Below, in pieces: positions 53,732-63,321 of a stretch of 64,000 nucleotides of DNA. The translations under genes were made by a program, and so were the position numbers. Location: assembly GCA_963728825.1 (NCBI GenBank), contig CAVSLA010000001.1, positions 186,001-250,000 of the forward strand. Reading direction: 5' to 3'. Within the stretch, counting starts at the first letter, position 1. The number at the start of each line of letters is the position of its first letter. Under the pieces are notes generated by a model. It was not told where the DNA came from. It worked only from the letters and a program-made list of their open reading frames with translations, and made no database searches. The stretch comes from CAVREM01 sp963728825 (lineage in GTDB: Bacteria; Acidobacteriota; Vicinamibacteria; Vicinamibacterales; CAVVIG01).

Positions 53732-54835
53732 TTGCCGCCTTTGAGGACCGCCAGACCTCGCCTCATCGGCGTCCTGACGACCGTCCTGCTGGGCTTCGCG
53801 TCTGCGGGCGCGGCGCATCCGTCGCCATTCAGTTACGTCGATGTCCGCCTCGACCGCGGCGTCGTGCACCTGTCGGTCGTCGCGCATGTCTACGACGTCG
53901 CGCACGATCTCGGGATCGAACCGGTCGAGCGCGTGCTCGATCCAACGGTGTTGAAGACGCACGAAGCGGCCATCAAAAAGCTGTTCAGCGATCGTCTCAG
54001 TCTGGCCGCCGATGGTACACCACTGACCACGGCAACCTGGTCAGCGCCCGAGGCGCTGGTTGACCGGCAGGCGCTGCGATTGCAGACACGGCTGGATCTC
54101 GAGAAGCCGGCCGGGGCGGTGGCGATCAGCACGGTGATGTTCCCCTACGATCCCCAGCATCAAACCTTCATCAACTTCTACGAAGGCCAGACGCTCACCT
54201 CACAGGCAATCCTTGACGCCAAGCGTACACGCTTCGAATATTTCGCCGGCACGCGGCAGGGCGTGCTGGCGGTCGTCCGCCGGTTCGTACCGTCCGGCGT
54301 GCATCACATCCTGATCGGACCGGACCACCTGCTGTTCCTGGTCGGTCTGCTGCTGCTCGGTGGATCGTTGCGGAGACTGATTACCGTCGTGACCGCGTTC
54401 ACCATCGCACACAGCATCACGCTGTCGCTCGCCGCACTGAATATTTTCAGCCCGCCGGCGCGCGTCGTGGAGCCGGCGATCGCGCTCAGCATCGTCTACG
54501 TGGGTGCCGACAATCTGATGGTGCACGGCGGCCGCGATGTGCGCGCCTGGATCGCCTTTGCATTCGGCCTGATTCACGGCTTCGGCTTTGCCAACGTGCT
54601 GCGGGAAATGGACCTGCCCTCGCGAGCGCTCGGCTGGTCGCTGTTCTCGTTCAATGTGGGAGTCGAGATCGGCCAGGTGCTGGTCGTGGTGACGGTGGCG
54701 ACCGCGCTGGCGGCGCTGCGGGCGCGAAATGAAATGGCGGGCCGCCGCCTCGCCATCGCCGGTTCGGTGGTGGTGATCGCGGCTGGAGCGTACTGGTTCA
54801 TTCAACGTGTCTTCTTTCCGGGAGGGATGGCATGA
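53732..54835 (+). CDS. HupE/UreJ-family membrane protein with secreted N-terminal domain
   Basis: The 367-aa protein has a signal peptide (TVLLGFASAGAAHP), an extracytoplasmic beta-rich domain (about 30-190) and a HupE/UreJ_2-type membrane domain with GVHHILIGPDHLLFLVGLLL, FTIAHSITLSLAAL and FGLIHGFGFANVL. The His residues within membrane segments are thought to pass nickel or cobalt in relatives. No hydrogenase or urease gene is nearby. The TTG at 53732 or 53741 is the start. It is coupled by ATGA to the following methyltransferase gene. Confidence 0.85.
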   Translation: MPPLRTARPRLIGVLTTVLLGFASAGAAHPSPFSYVDVRLDRGVVHLSVVAHVYDVAHDLGIEPVERVLDPTVLKTHEAAIKKLFSDRLSLAADGTPLTTATWSAPEALVDRQALRLQTRLDLEKPAGAVAISTVMFPYDPQHQTFINFYEGQTLTSQAILDAKRTRFEYFAGTRQGVLAVVRRFVPSGVHHILIGPDHLLFLVGLLLLGGSLRRLITVVTAFTIAHSITLSLAALNIFSPPARVVEPAIALSIVYVGADNLMVHGGRDVRAWIAFAFGLIHGFGFANVLREMDLPSRALGWSLFSFNVGVEIGQVLVVVTVATALAALRARNEMAGRRLAIAGSVVVIAAGAYWFIQRVFFPGGMA

Positions 54836-55476
54836 GACGGATGCACGTGCTGGGCATGCTGATCGCGGTCGTCGCGCTGTCGATGCCGGCGGCCGCCGAC
54901 CAGCTGGGCGGCAGGAGCGCCGAAGAGTGGATCAAAACACTCGATTCCCCGGCGCGGCTCCAGAATCTTAAGGTCCCCGAGGTCATCGCCGCGCTGAAAC
55001 TGAAGCCCGGTGCGATCGTCGCCGACATCGGTGCCGGGGCAGGCGCCTTCAGCGTTCCGCTCGCCCGTGCCGTCAGGCCGGGCGGCAAGCTCTATGCGGT
55101 CGAAGTGGACGAGAAGCTGCTCGAGCACATCGTCGAAGTCGGCACCGAGCAGGGGGTCACCAATATCGAGCCGGTGTTCGCGGAGTTCGACGATCCGCTG
55201 CTGCCGCCTGGCGTGGACCTGGCGTTCATCCACGATGTGCTGCATCACATCGAGAAACGCGACGTCTATCTGAAGAATCTGGCCGGATATCTGAAGCCGG
55301 GCGGCCGTATCGCCGTCATCGATTTCAAGCCGGGCGCGGGCGGCCATCGCGACGATCAGAAAATGCAGCTTGGCCAGGAGCAGGTGACGGCGATGATGGC
55401 GGCGGGCGGACTCAAGCCGCTCGAAGAGGTGAAGCTGTTCGAAGACAAGTGGTTCGTGATCTTCGAAAAGCAGTAG
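54832..55476 (+). CDS. SAM-dependent methyltransferase with apparent signal peptide
   Basis: The 214-aa protein begins with a signal-peptide-like stretch (MRRMHVLGMLIAVVALSMPAAA). A full class I methyltransferase domain follows, with AIVADIGAGAGAFSVPLARA, LYAVEVDEKLLEHI, VDLAFIHDVLHHIEK and YLKPGGRIAVIDFKPG. The UbiE-like pattern suggests a small-molecule methyl acceptor. Export of a SAM enzyme is odd because SAM is cytosolic, yet many similar proteins exist in bacteria. It overlaps the HupE-like gene by 4 bp. Confidence 0.85.
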   Translation: MRRMHVLGMLIAVVALSMPAAADQLGGRSAEEWIKTLDSPARLQNLKVPEVIAALKLKPGAIVADIGAGAGAFSVPLARAVRPGGKLYAVEVDEKLLEHIVEVGTEQGVTNIEPVFAEFDDPLLPPGVDLAFIHDVLHHIEKRDVYLKNLAGYLKPGGRIAVIDFKPGAGGHRDDQKMQLGQEQVTAMMAAGGLKPLEEVKLFEDKWFVIFEKQ

Positions 55477-55479
55477 GAA

Positions 55480-57822
55480 TCAGGTCGCGGGTGTCTTGCC
55501 GGTAGGCCCAGGCCCGAGCGGATTCTCGGGCCACCGGTGCTTCGGATATCGGCCCCGCAGCTCTTTCCTCACCTCCGGATAGGTCCGCTCCCAGAAGCTT
55601 CGAAGATCGGTCGTTAACTGCACCGGCCGGCCGTTGGGGGCGAGCAACGCAAACAGAACCGGCTCGCGGCGCGGGCCGATGCGCGGGCAGTCCAGCAGAC
55701 CGAACGCGTCCTGCAACTTCACGGAAGCCTTGACCCGGCCGTCGTCGAGGTATTCCAGTCGGGCCGAGCGGCCGGTTGGCAGCGTCAACGCACGGGGTGC
55801 CCGGTCAGCGAGTGTTCGCAGAAGGTCATCGGGGAGCCCGCTGACCAGATCTACATCGGCCAGCGCGCGCCGGCCAGACGACGCCACCAGGACGGCGGCC
55901 CGAATGTCGATCTCGTGCCCCGCGAAGCGCACACGTCGCAGCAACTGTTCGTCCTCGTCCGACGGACCTCGCGACAGCCACGCGTCTGACAGCAGGCGGG
56001 CCGCTTCATCGGGATCAGGCTGGACATGACGCTCACGAATCGTCAGGGCGTCGTATCGTTCGACTTCGACCGCGCGGACGGCACCCGCGGTTTCGTCGAA
56101 GGTATGAACGATATCGATCGCGTTTGCCACCAGCCATTCGCGCTCGATCCGGCTCGCGATGCGAATCCGCGGCTCGTCAGTCTGGGCTCGCAGGTCGACC
56201 GCAACCAGAAACTCGGCGTCGCGAACTCCGCTCTCCGTTCCGAGCACGGCACCGCTTCCGGACGCGAGCCTGACCTGCGGGGCCCCGGCGCGCCGCCGCT
56301 GGGCCACCCGATCCGGGTAGGCGGCCAGGACCGCGCGGAGAAACCCCGGTTCGTCGATCTCGTCCCCGGCCGGTCCCGCATCGACGACGGACCGGTAGAT
56401 CTGCTCCAGCTGCCGTGCGGCGCGCTCGAGATGCGGCGGCACGCCAGCCCACCGGTCGACCGCCGACAAGAGATCGGAGCTGGTGGTCGCACTACTTCCC
56501 GCTGGCAGCAGCTGGCGGTCTGACAGCAGGGCGCAGGCGCGCGCCACCGGCCTCGCGCCCCGTGACGCGCGAAGCATGCAGGCAAGCCGAGGGTGCAGCG
56601 GCAGTCGCGAGATCTCGCGTCCGAGGTCCGTCAACTGGCGGTCGCGAACGGCGCCGAGCCGTGCGAGCAGCGCGAGTGCAGCTTCCAGCGCTTCACTCGC
56701 TGGACGATCGAACCAATCGAGCTCCAGTGGGTGTCCGCCCCAGGCCATGACGTCGAGAACCACCGAGGACAGGTCGATTCTGTGGACCTCCGGCTGCGAA
56801 TGTCGACGCAGCCGGTCGCGCGCATCCCACAGGCGACGCACCTGCCCGGGGGCGAGGCGGCCCGCGCGCCCGGCGCGCTGATCGGCTGAATCCTGCGAGA
56901 TCCGCTCGGTCGAGAGGCTGTCGATGGCACGCGACGCGTCGTACCTCGCGATCTTGCTCAATCCAGAATCGACGACTGCCGTCACGCCGGGCACTGTCAG
57001 GGACGTTTCGGCGACGTTCGTTGCGACGACGACCCGTCGCCGGCCGTCGGCCGCCCCGACGATCGCCCGGTCCTGGTCGGCGGAATCGAGGGCTCCATAG
57101 AGCGGAAGCAGTTCGACCTGGCGCGGATCGGTGAGCGCGTTCAACTCGACGAGGGTCCGCTGAATCTCGAAGGCACCGGGCAGAAAGCAGAGGACATCGC
57201 CTGTCGTGGCCGCGAGCATCTCGACCGCTGCCGCGGTGACGCTCTGCTGCGGGGCGTAGGTGATTTCGAGCGGATGCGAGCGGCCCGGAACGTCGATCAC
57301 CGGACAATCATCGAGAAACCGCGCCACCGCGGCCGCGTCGATGGTCGCCGACATCACCACGATGCGGAGATCGGTTCGAGCGTTCCAGGCCTGCCGCGCG
57401 AGAGCGATCGCCAGATCGGCGTGGACGCTGCGCTCATGGAACTCGTCGATGATCAGGGTTCGAAAGTCCGAGAGCAGTGGGTCCTGCTGGAGACGGGCGG
57501 TGAGCACGCCCTCGGTGGCCACGAGCAGCCGGGTGTCCGGGGCAAAGCGACGCTCGAAGCGGACCTGCCAGCCGATCTCGCGGCCAATCGTCCAGCCACG
57601 CTCGACGGCGATGCGCCGGGCGATCGAGCGGGCTGCCACCCGCCGCGGCTCGAGCAGAATGACCGGGCCGTCCACGACGAGCGCCGGCGGCACTCGCGTG
57701 GTCTTTCCTGCGCCCGGTTGTGCAGTCACGACGACCGCCCTCGCCGTCGCCAGGGCGGTCTGAATGGGGATGATGAAGGGATCGATGGGGAGGACCGGCG
57801 GCAGGGAGTCCGGGCCTCTCAC
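55480..57822 (-). CDS. hrpB: ATP-dependent RNA helicase HrpB
   Basis: The GTG start at 57822 overlaps the msrA stop (GTGA) and gives 780 aa. The DExH helicase has Walker A VTAQPGAGKTTRVPPAL, motif II IIDEFHERSVHADL (DEFH), SAT (VVMSATIDAAAVA) and motif VI QRAGRAGRLAPGQVRRLW. The HrpB C-terminal domain (GPRREPVLFALLAPNGRPVQ, YPEVRKELRGRYPKHRWPEN) is present. Its cellular role is unclear in most bacteria; mRNA processing and motility links have been proposed. Confidence 0.94.
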   Translation of the reverse strand: MRGPDSLPPVLPIDPFIIPIQTALATARAVVVTAQPGAGKTTRVPPALVVDGPVILLEPRRVAARSIARRIAVERGWTIGREIGWQVRFERRFAPDTRLLVATEGVLTARLQQDPLLSDFRTLIIDEFHERSVHADLAIALARQAWNARTDLRIVVMSATIDAAAVARFLDDCPVIDVPGRSHPLEITYAPQQSVTAAAVEMLAATTGDVLCFLPGAFEIQRTLVELNALTDPRQVELLPLYGALDSADQDRAIVGAADGRRRVVVATNVAETSLTVPGVTAVVDSGLSKIARYDASRAIDSLSTERISQDSADQRAGRAGRLAPGQVRRLWDARDRLRRHSQPEVHRIDLSSVVLDVMAWGGHPLELDWFDRPASEALEAALALLARLGAVRDRQLTDLGREISRLPLHPRLACMLRASRGARPVARACALLSDRQLLPAGSSATTSSDLLSAVDRWAGVPPHLERAARQLEQIYRSVVDAGPAGDEIDEPGFLRAVLAAYPDRVAQRRRAGAPQVRLASGSGAVLGTESGVRDAEFLVAVDLRAQTDEPRIRIASRIEREWLVANAIDIVHTFDETAGAVRAVEVERYDALTIRERHVQPDPDEAARLLSDAWLSRGPSDEDEQLLRRVRFAGHEIDIRAAVLVASSGRRALADVDLVSGLPDDLLRTLADRAPRALTLPTGRSARLEYLDDGRVKASVKLQDAFGLLDCPRIGPRREPVLFALLAPNGRPVQLTTDLRSFWERTYPEVRKELRGRYPKHRWPENPLGPGPTGKTPAT

Positions 57823-58478
57823 CCCCGGCCGCGATCCGCGTGCGCCAACCCGACCGGACAGCTGACACCGGTGCCGCCCAGCCCGCAATAGCCACCGGGA
57901 TTCTTGGCCAGATACTGCTGGTGATAATCCTCGGCGTAGTAGAACTCCGGCGCGGGCAGGATCTCGGTCGTTATCGGGCCGTAGCGTGCCCGCGCCAGCT
58001 CGCCTTGGAATGCGTCACGAGAACGCTCCGCGGCGACACGCTGCGCGTCGTCGTAAAAGTAGATCCCGGAACGGTACTGCGTCCCGACGTCGTTGCCCTG
58101 TCGCATCCCCTGGGTCGGATCGTGATTCTCCCAGAACGTCTTCAGGAGATCCTCGTACCCGACCGCCTTTGGATCGAACACGACGAGCACGACCTCGGCG
58201 TGACCGGTCATGCCACTGCACACCTCGCGATACGTCGGATTGGGCGTGTCGCCCGCCGCGTATCCGACTGCCGTCGAGTACACACCGGGAAGCTGCCAGA
58301 ACTTCCGCTCCGCTCCCCAGAAACAGCCCATCGCGAACGCCGCCCGCTCGAGTCCGTCCGGAAACGGCGCTTCGAGCCGATTCCCGTTGACGAAGTGCTG
58401 GGCCGGGACCGGCATGCGGTTCGAACGCCCCGGCAGCGCCGTCGAGGGCGATGGCATCTTCACTGATTTGCCGAACAT
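57819..58478 (-). CDS. msrA: Peptide methionine sulfoxide reductase A
   Basis: The 219-aa enzyme reduces S-methionine sulfoxide in proteins. Its catalytic motif is AAFAMGCFWGAERKFWQLPG (about 47-66), and it has TGHAEVVLVVFDP, EDYHQQYLAKNPGGYC and C-terminal recycling cysteines (CGLGGTGVSC). The first 25 residues or so precede the usual N-terminus and contain no clear signal peptide. msrB lies about 4.4 kb away on the same strand. Confidence 0.94.
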   Translation of the reverse strand: MFGKSVKMPSPSTALPGRSNRMPVPAQHFVNGNRLEAPFPDGLERAAFAMGCFWGAERKFWQLPGVYSTAVGYAAGDTPNPTYREVCSGMTGHAEVVLVVFDPKAVGYEDLLKTFWENHDPTQGMRQGNDVGTQYRSGIYFYDDAQRVAAERSRDAFQGELARARYGPITTEILPAPEFYYAEDYHQQYLAKNPGGYCGLGGTGVSCPVGLAHADRGRG

Positions 58479-58684
58479 TGTTACCTCTCCGCGGTTAACC
58501 TCACCGTGTGTGCTGCGTTCTTCTATTGTACGCAGCCCGGGACGTGCGCACTCGCGCGTCTCTTTTCAGATCGCCGGCTTGCCGATGCCCGCCGCCTCTT
58601 TCGCCGGAACAGGTGTCTAATGCCGGTGGGGCGAACTACGGCCGCCCCAAGCCCGTCTTGTCTCTTGATACAGGAGTTTAGCGA

Positions 58685-61114
58685 ATGGCGCTCTGGCAGG
58701 ACATCCGTTACGCGGCCCGCCTGCTCATCAAGGATCGGTGGTTCACGCTCGTCGCGGCAACGGCCCTCGCCCTGGGGATCGGCGTCAACGCCACGGTCTT
58801 CACGTTCGTCAACGCGGTGCTCCTGCGGGGTCTGCCTTTCGAGAATCCCGATCGCATCATGTGGGTCGGGACACGCGATGCGAAGAACCAGGAGCGCGGT
58901 CTGTCGATCGCCGACTTTGAGGACTGGCGCTCGCGGGTGACTTTGCTCGATCACCTGGTGTTGTGGGCCGGCTTCGCCTTCAACGTCAGCGATGCCGGCC
59001 GCGAGCCCGACCGGTATCCGGGCGCCTACATTTCCTGGGACATCTTCAAGGCGATCGGCGAGCAGCCGGTTCTGGGCCGCGACTTCACCGCCGACGATGA
59101 CCAGGCCGGTGCGCCGCCGGTCGTGATCATCAGTCACAGCGTGTGGCAAAGCCGTTACGGCGGCGATCCGAACGTGCTGGGCAAGACCATCACCATCAAC
59201 GCGTTCATGCCCACAATCATCGGCGTGATGCCGCCGGACCTGACCTTCCCGGCGAACAATCACCTGTGGGTGCCGCTGGTCCACATGCCGCCAGGCGTGC
59301 GGCCGATGAACCGCGATGCCCGCCAGTTCCAGGTGCTCGGCCGGCTCAAGGGAGGCGTGGCACCAGCACAAGCGGAGTCGGAACTGTCCTCGATCGCGGC
59401 GGCGCTCGGGGAGCAATTCCCGGCGACCAACAAGGACATCAAGGCCTATCTGATGACTTTCAGCGAGCGTCAGAACGGTGGCGAAATCCGTATCGTCTTT
59501 CTGGCGCTGATGGGGGCCGTCGCCTTCGTGCTGCTCATCGCCATCGGCAACGTGGCGAACCTGCTGCTGGCGCGCGCCGCCCACCGATCCCGCGAAATCA
59601 GCGTGCGCGTGTCGCTCGGCGCGACGCGGTGGCGGATCGTGCGCCAGCTGCTCGTCGAAAGCGTCATGCTCGCGGCGATCAGCGGCGTCGTGGGCTACGG
59701 CCTGTCGGTGTTGGGCATCCGGATGTTCGATGCCGCCACGCAGGACGTCGGCAAACCATCGTGGATCCACTTCACGATGGACGCCTCGGTGTTTGCCTTC
59801 CTGGCGGCGATTACCCTCGGCACCGGCATTCTGTTCGGGCTCGCACCCGCGCTGCACGTCTCGAAGACCAACCTGAACGACGTGCTGAAGGAAGGCGGCC
59901 GCACCGGGGCGGGCGGCATGCGAGCCCGTCGCTGGACGAGCGTGCTGATCGTCACGGAGCTGGCGCTGACGCTCGTGCTGCTGGCGGGCGCCGGATTCAT
60001 GATGCGCAGTTTCCTGATGGTGTATCAGCTGGACATCGGCGTCGACACCACGGCCATCATCACCGCCAACGTCTCGATTCCAGACCGGAAATACCACGAA
60101 CCAGATCAGCGGCGCGCGTTTTTCAAGCAGCTCGATGAACGGCTCAATACGATCGGCGCGCTCGAGGCGGCCTCGGTCGCCACCAGCTGGCCCGCCGGGG
60201 GCGGCGGCAATCGAACGTTCGTCATCGACGGCCGCACACCCGAAGCTGGCGCACAGCTTCCGGCCGCCACCAGTGTCGCCATCGGGCCGCGTTACTTCGA
60301 GACGATTGGCGCGCCTCTGGTCCGTGGACGGGCGCTCACCCACAGCGACGGCGTCGCGGGCCAGCTGAACGTAATCGTGAATCAGCGCTTCGCCGCCATG
60401 CACTTCTCCGGACAGGACGCGGTTGGTCAGCGTATCGGATTCACCCCGGACGCGGCCAAGCCACCGGCGGCGTGGCTGACGATCGTCGGGCTGGCGCCGA
60501 ACGTCCGTCAGCGGAATGCGGACCAAGCCGACCCCGACCCGGTGATCTACCTGCCGTACGGCTTCGATCCGCAGCTGAGCATCGGCGTCCTCGCGAGGAG
60601 TCGAACGACCGCCGCGGCGGTTGCCCCGCAGCTCCGAAGCGAGCTCAGAGCCATCGATCCGGATCTGCCGCTCTTTCAGATTCGCAGCATGGCCGAGAAC
60701 CTCGCGCAGCAGCGATGGCCCATTACCATCTTTGGATCGATGTTCGCGTTTTTTGCGTTCATCGCGCTGTTGCTGTCGGCGGTCGGCCTCTATGCGGTGA
60801 CCGCGTACTCGGTGTCCCAGCGTACCCAGGAAATCGGCGTGCGGATGGCGCTCGGCGCGCAGGCCTCGCAGGTCCTCTGGCTGTTTCAGCGGCGGATCCT
60901 GGTCCAGCTGTCGGTGGGCGTCGTCATCGGACTGGCCGGCGCGGTGGGCGTCGGCCAGCTCCTTCAGGGAGTGCTGGTGCGCACCGAACCGACCGACCTC
61001 GTGACGCTCGGCTCGATTGCGGCGCTGCTGGTGTCGGTCGCGCTCGCCGCCAGCCTGTGGCCGGCGCGCCGGGCGACGCGGCTCGATCCGGTGGTGGCGT
61101 TGCGTAATGAATAA
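58685..61114 (+). CDS. ADOP-type ABC transporter permease (MacB/FtsX family)
   Basis: The 809-aa protein has duplicated halves, each with a periplasmic MacB_PCD-like domain and FtsX membrane domain. It starts LWQDIRYAARLLIKDRWFTL and contains VLLIAIGNVANLLLARAAHR, FLAAITLGTGILFGLAPALH, GADDLTF-like loops and the repeat VRMALGAQASQVLWLFQRRI near the end. This architecture without its own ATPase is the Acidobacterial duplicated orphan permease family, often present in many copies. The substrate is unknown. GGAG lies upstream of the ATG. Confidence 0.93.
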   Translation: MALWQDIRYAARLLIKDRWFTLVAATALALGIGVNATVFTFVNAVLLRGLPFENPDRIMWVGTRDAKNQERGLSIADFEDWRSRVTLLDHLVLWAGFAFNVSDAGREPDRYPGAYISWDIFKAIGEQPVLGRDFTADDDQAGAPPVVIISHSVWQSRYGGDPNVLGKTITINAFMPTIIGVMPPDLTFPANNHLWVPLVHMPPGVRPMNRDARQFQVLGRLKGGVAPAQAESELSSIAAALGEQFPATNKDIKAYLMTFSERQNGGEIRIVFLALMGAVAFVLLIAIGNVANLLLARAAHRSREISVRVSLGATRWRIVRQLLVESVMLAAISGVVGYGLSVLGIRMFDAATQDVGKPSWIHFTMDASVFAFLAAITLGTGILFGLAPALHVSKTNLNDVLKEGGRTGAGGMRARRWTSVLIVTELALTLVLLAGAGFMMRSFLMVYQLDIGVDTTAIITANVSIPDRKYHEPDQRRAFFKQLDERLNTIGALEAASVATSWPAGGGGNRTFVIDGRTPEAGAQLPAATSVAIGPRYFETIGAPLVRGRALTHSDGVAGQLNVIVNQRFAAMHFSGQDAVGQRIGFTPDAAKPPAAWLTIVGLAPNVRQRNADQADPDPVIYLPYGFDPQLSIGVLARSRTTAAAVAPQLRSELRAIDPDLPLFQIRSMAENLAQQRWPITIFGSMFAFFAFIALLLSAVGLYAVTAYSVSQRTQEIGVRMALGAQASQVLWLFQRRILVQLSVGVVIGLAGAVGVGQLLQGVLVRTEPTDLVTLGSIAALLVSVALAASLWPARRATRLDPVVALRNE

Positions 61115-61117
61115 CGC

Positions 61118-61516
61118 ATGACCGTCGAGAGCGTTCGCCAGATCTGTCGTGCCCTGCCGGCCGTCACCGAAGATGTCAAGTGGGGCAACGACTTGTGCTT
61201 CTGCGTCAGCGGAAAGATGTTCGCGGTGGTCGACCTGACGCCCCCGCACTCGATGGCGTTCAAGTGCACGCCGGAAGAGTTCGCGGAGCTCACCGAACGG
61301 CCGGGGCTCGTTCCCGCGCCTTACATGGCGCGAAACATGTGGGTCCAGGAACAGGAGCTCGGCGAAGCACTCGACCGGGGCGAGCTCGAGCGGCTGGTCA
61401 GGACCTCATACGACCTGGTGGTGGCGCGGCTGCCACGATCGCGCAGACCCGGCGCCAGGACGTCGACGCCCGGCCGGAAGACGGCGAAGGCTACTCGCAA
61501 GCGCCGCAGCCGCTGA
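61118..61516 (+). CDS. MmcQ/YjbR family protein
   Basis: The 132-aa protein contains VRQICRALPAVTEDVKWGND, VSGKMFAVVDLTPPHSMAFK and ARNMWVQEQELGEAL, the compact cyaY-like alpha/beta fold of the MmcQ/YjbR family, which may bind DNA. The last 30 residues are Arg/Lys/Thr-rich, like a nucleic-acid-binding tail. It starts 3 bp after the ADOP gene. Confidence 0.88.
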   Translation: MTVESVRQICRALPAVTEDVKWGNDLCFCVSGKMFAVVDLTPPHSMAFKCTPEEFAELTERPGLVPAPYMARNMWVQEQELGEALDRGELERLVRTSYDLVVARLPRSRRPGARTSTPGRKTAKATRKRRSR

Positions 61517-61545
61517 CGCGTAGCCTCGCCGACGTCGCGGTGGCT

Positions 61546-61890
61546 CTACGACGCGAGCGCCAACGAGCGCTTGCCGCGTGTCTCGATCCGTCCGTGGACT
61601 GTGGCCCCCTCCACGACGTTGATTGAAGGCGCGGCGGCCTCGCCTTCCATCGAGGCTGTCTCTCGCACGACGATGCGGGTGGTCGCGATGACCTTACCCT
61701 TGACGGTGCCGGCGACGACGACCGAATCGGCATTAATCGTGGCGTTGACGTGGCTGCCGGCGGTGATGGTGAGCGCGTGCCCCTCCACCGTAACTGATCC
61801 CTCGATTTGGCCGGCGATGGTCAGCGGCTCATGCGCCGTGATGTCGCCCTTCAACTTGATCGATGCGCCGATGTGCGCTGGCATCTCCAT
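61546..61890 (-). CDS. Bactofilin (polymer-forming cytoskeletal protein)
   Basis: From ATG at 61890, with a strong AAGGAGG four bases upstream, the protein has 114 aa. It has the right-handed beta-helix repeats of bactofilins (IKLKGDITAHEPLTIAGQIE, GSVTVEGHALTITAGSHVNA, VVVAGTVKGKVIATTRIVVR). Bactofilins self-assemble into filaments without nucleotide and position wall enzymes or other partners. It stands alone, with no peptidase partner next to it. Confidence 0.9.
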   Translation of the reverse strand: MEMPAHIGASIKLKGDITAHEPLTIAGQIEGSVTVEGHALTITAGSHVNATINADSVVVAGTVKGKVIATTRIVVRETASMEGEAAAPSINVVEGATVHGRIETRGKRSLALAS

Positions 61891-62033
61891 AAGCCTCCTT
61901 GGAACGGCAACCCCACTGGCAAACGCCATTCCGTGTGCCAACACCGGTGGGGCGCGGCAATTTGAAAAAACCGTCGACGGCGAGCCGCTGAGTGGCGCAC
62001 AAAGCAGTCCGCCAGGTTACGAAACGGTGATTG

Positions 62034-62804
62034 TCACGAGTCAATCATCTGTTGTTGCAGCCGGCGCATGCCGCGGATCCAGCGGTCGTAGTCATCTGCT
62101 TTTCGGCGGAAGTAGTCGCCGACTTCAGGGTGGGGAAGAATCAGGAACCGTTCGGTGCGCAACCCCTCGATGACCGCGGCGGCGACCTGTTCCGTATCAA
62201 TCGCAGTCGCGGCGACGAAGGCGTGGGCCGGCCCGACCGCGTGGTCGAGCATGCGGGTCCGGACGCCCTGCGGACACAGGCACGATACCTTCAGCCCACG
62301 CTCACCGTAGGTGATCGCCAGCCATTCGGCGAACGCCAACGCCGCATGTTTGGTGACCGCGTAGGGGGCCGACCCGATCTGGGTCAGCAGACCGGCGGCC
62401 GACGCGGTCTGCAGCAGGTACCCGCCGCCGGCCGCAAGCATGACGGGCACGATGGCGCGCGCGGCATAGACGTGCGCCATGACATTAATCCGCCAGATAC
62501 GGTCCCAATCCTCGTCGCTCGCCTCTTCACCGCCCGCCGTGAAAATGCCAGCATTCGAGCAGAAGAGGTCCACGCGGCCGTAGGCATCCAGCGCTGCGGC
62601 GACGACCTGCCTGACGTCCGCTTCCGCACAGACATCGCCAATGACGGCGCGTCCGCCAATCGCCGCGGCGATCGCCTCGGCCTTCGGATCGATGTCGGCC
62701 ACGACGACCCCGCCAGCCCCCTCAGCCGCGAACCGCCGACAGAGCGCTTCGCCAATGCCATTCGCGCCTCCGGTGACGACAACGATGCGGCCAGTGAGCT
62801 CCAT
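62034..62804 (-). CDS. Short-chain dehydrogenase/reductase
   Basis: From ATG at 62804 (MELTGRIVVVTGGANGIGEA) the protein has 256 aa. It has the TGGANGIG cofactor motif, CSNAGIF (NAG), the catalytic Ser in LQTASAAGLL and YAVTKHA (YxxxK). It has an extended C-terminal part (YFRRKADDYDRWIRGMRRLQ). The substrate is unknown. The next gene upstream, msrB, lies 86 bp away. Confidence 0.9.
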   Translation of the reverse strand: MELTGRIVVVTGGANGIGEALCRRFAAEGAGGVVVADIDPKAEAIAAAIGGRAVIGDVCAEADVRQVVAAALDAYGRVDLFCSNAGIFTAGGEEASDEDWDRIWRINVMAHVYAARAIVPVMLAAGGGYLLQTASAAGLLTQIGSAPYAVTKHAALAFAEWLAITYGERGLKVSCLCPQGVRTRMLDHAVGPAHAFVAATAIDTEQVAAAVIEGLRTERFLILPHPEVGDYFRRKADDYDRWIRGMRRLQQQMIDS

Positions 62805-62890
62805 CAGCAGGAATTCTGCGCACTCTATATGCGGCCGCGCCGTCGCTTTACGGCATGACCGTCGAGCAAGGTCCGCGCGTCGAGCGCCGG

Positions 62891-63289
62891 CTAATCTTTC
62901 TGCGGTTCGAATTTCAGCGCAACGCCGTTCATGCAATACCGCTGGCCGGTCGGCTGCGGCCCATCCGGAAACAGGTGGCCGAGATGTCCGCCGCAGTCGG
63001 CGCAGTGGACCTCGGTGCGGGTCATGCCGTAGCTGCGATCGGTCTCGGTTGCGACCGCCCCTTCGAGCGGCGCGTAGAAGCTCGGCCAGCCGGTGCCGCT
63101 CTCGAATTTCGTGTCCGCGTCAAACAGCGCCTTGCCGCACCCGGCGCAGAAGAACGTCCCGGCGCGCTTCTCCTTGTTGAGCGGACTGCTGCCGCGCATC
63201 TCGGTGCCATGCTCGCGCAGGACTTTGTACTGCTCGGGCGTCAGATCGTCCTTCCAGTGGTCGTCACTTTTGGCGGACATTTTCATCAC
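62891..63289 (-). CDS. msrB: Peptide methionine sulfoxide reductase B
   Basis: The 132-aa enzyme reduces R-methionine sulfoxide. It has zinc-binding CxxC pairs (FFCAGCGKALF; HCADCGGHLGHLF), the fold motif SGTGWPSFYAPL and the catalytic Cys in GQRYCMNGVALKF. It complements MsrA. A second Met, two codons in (MMKM), is an alternative start. Confidence 0.95.
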   Translation of the reverse strand: MMKMSAKSDDHWKDDLTPEQYKVLREHGTEMRGSSPLNKEKRAGTFFCAGCGKALFDADTKFESGTGWPSFYAPLEGAVATETDRSYGMTRTEVHCADCGGHLGHLFPDGPQPTGQRYCMNGVALKFEPQKD

Positions 63290-63321
63290 TCTACGATGCT
63301 AAGGTCTCCGAGCGGCTTCCG

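Noticed and set aside
58523..61249. 908-aa open frame antisense to the ADOP permease
   Set aside because: Long shadow frame rich in Arg/His/Gln, typical of GC-rich antisense; the sense strand is a complete permease.
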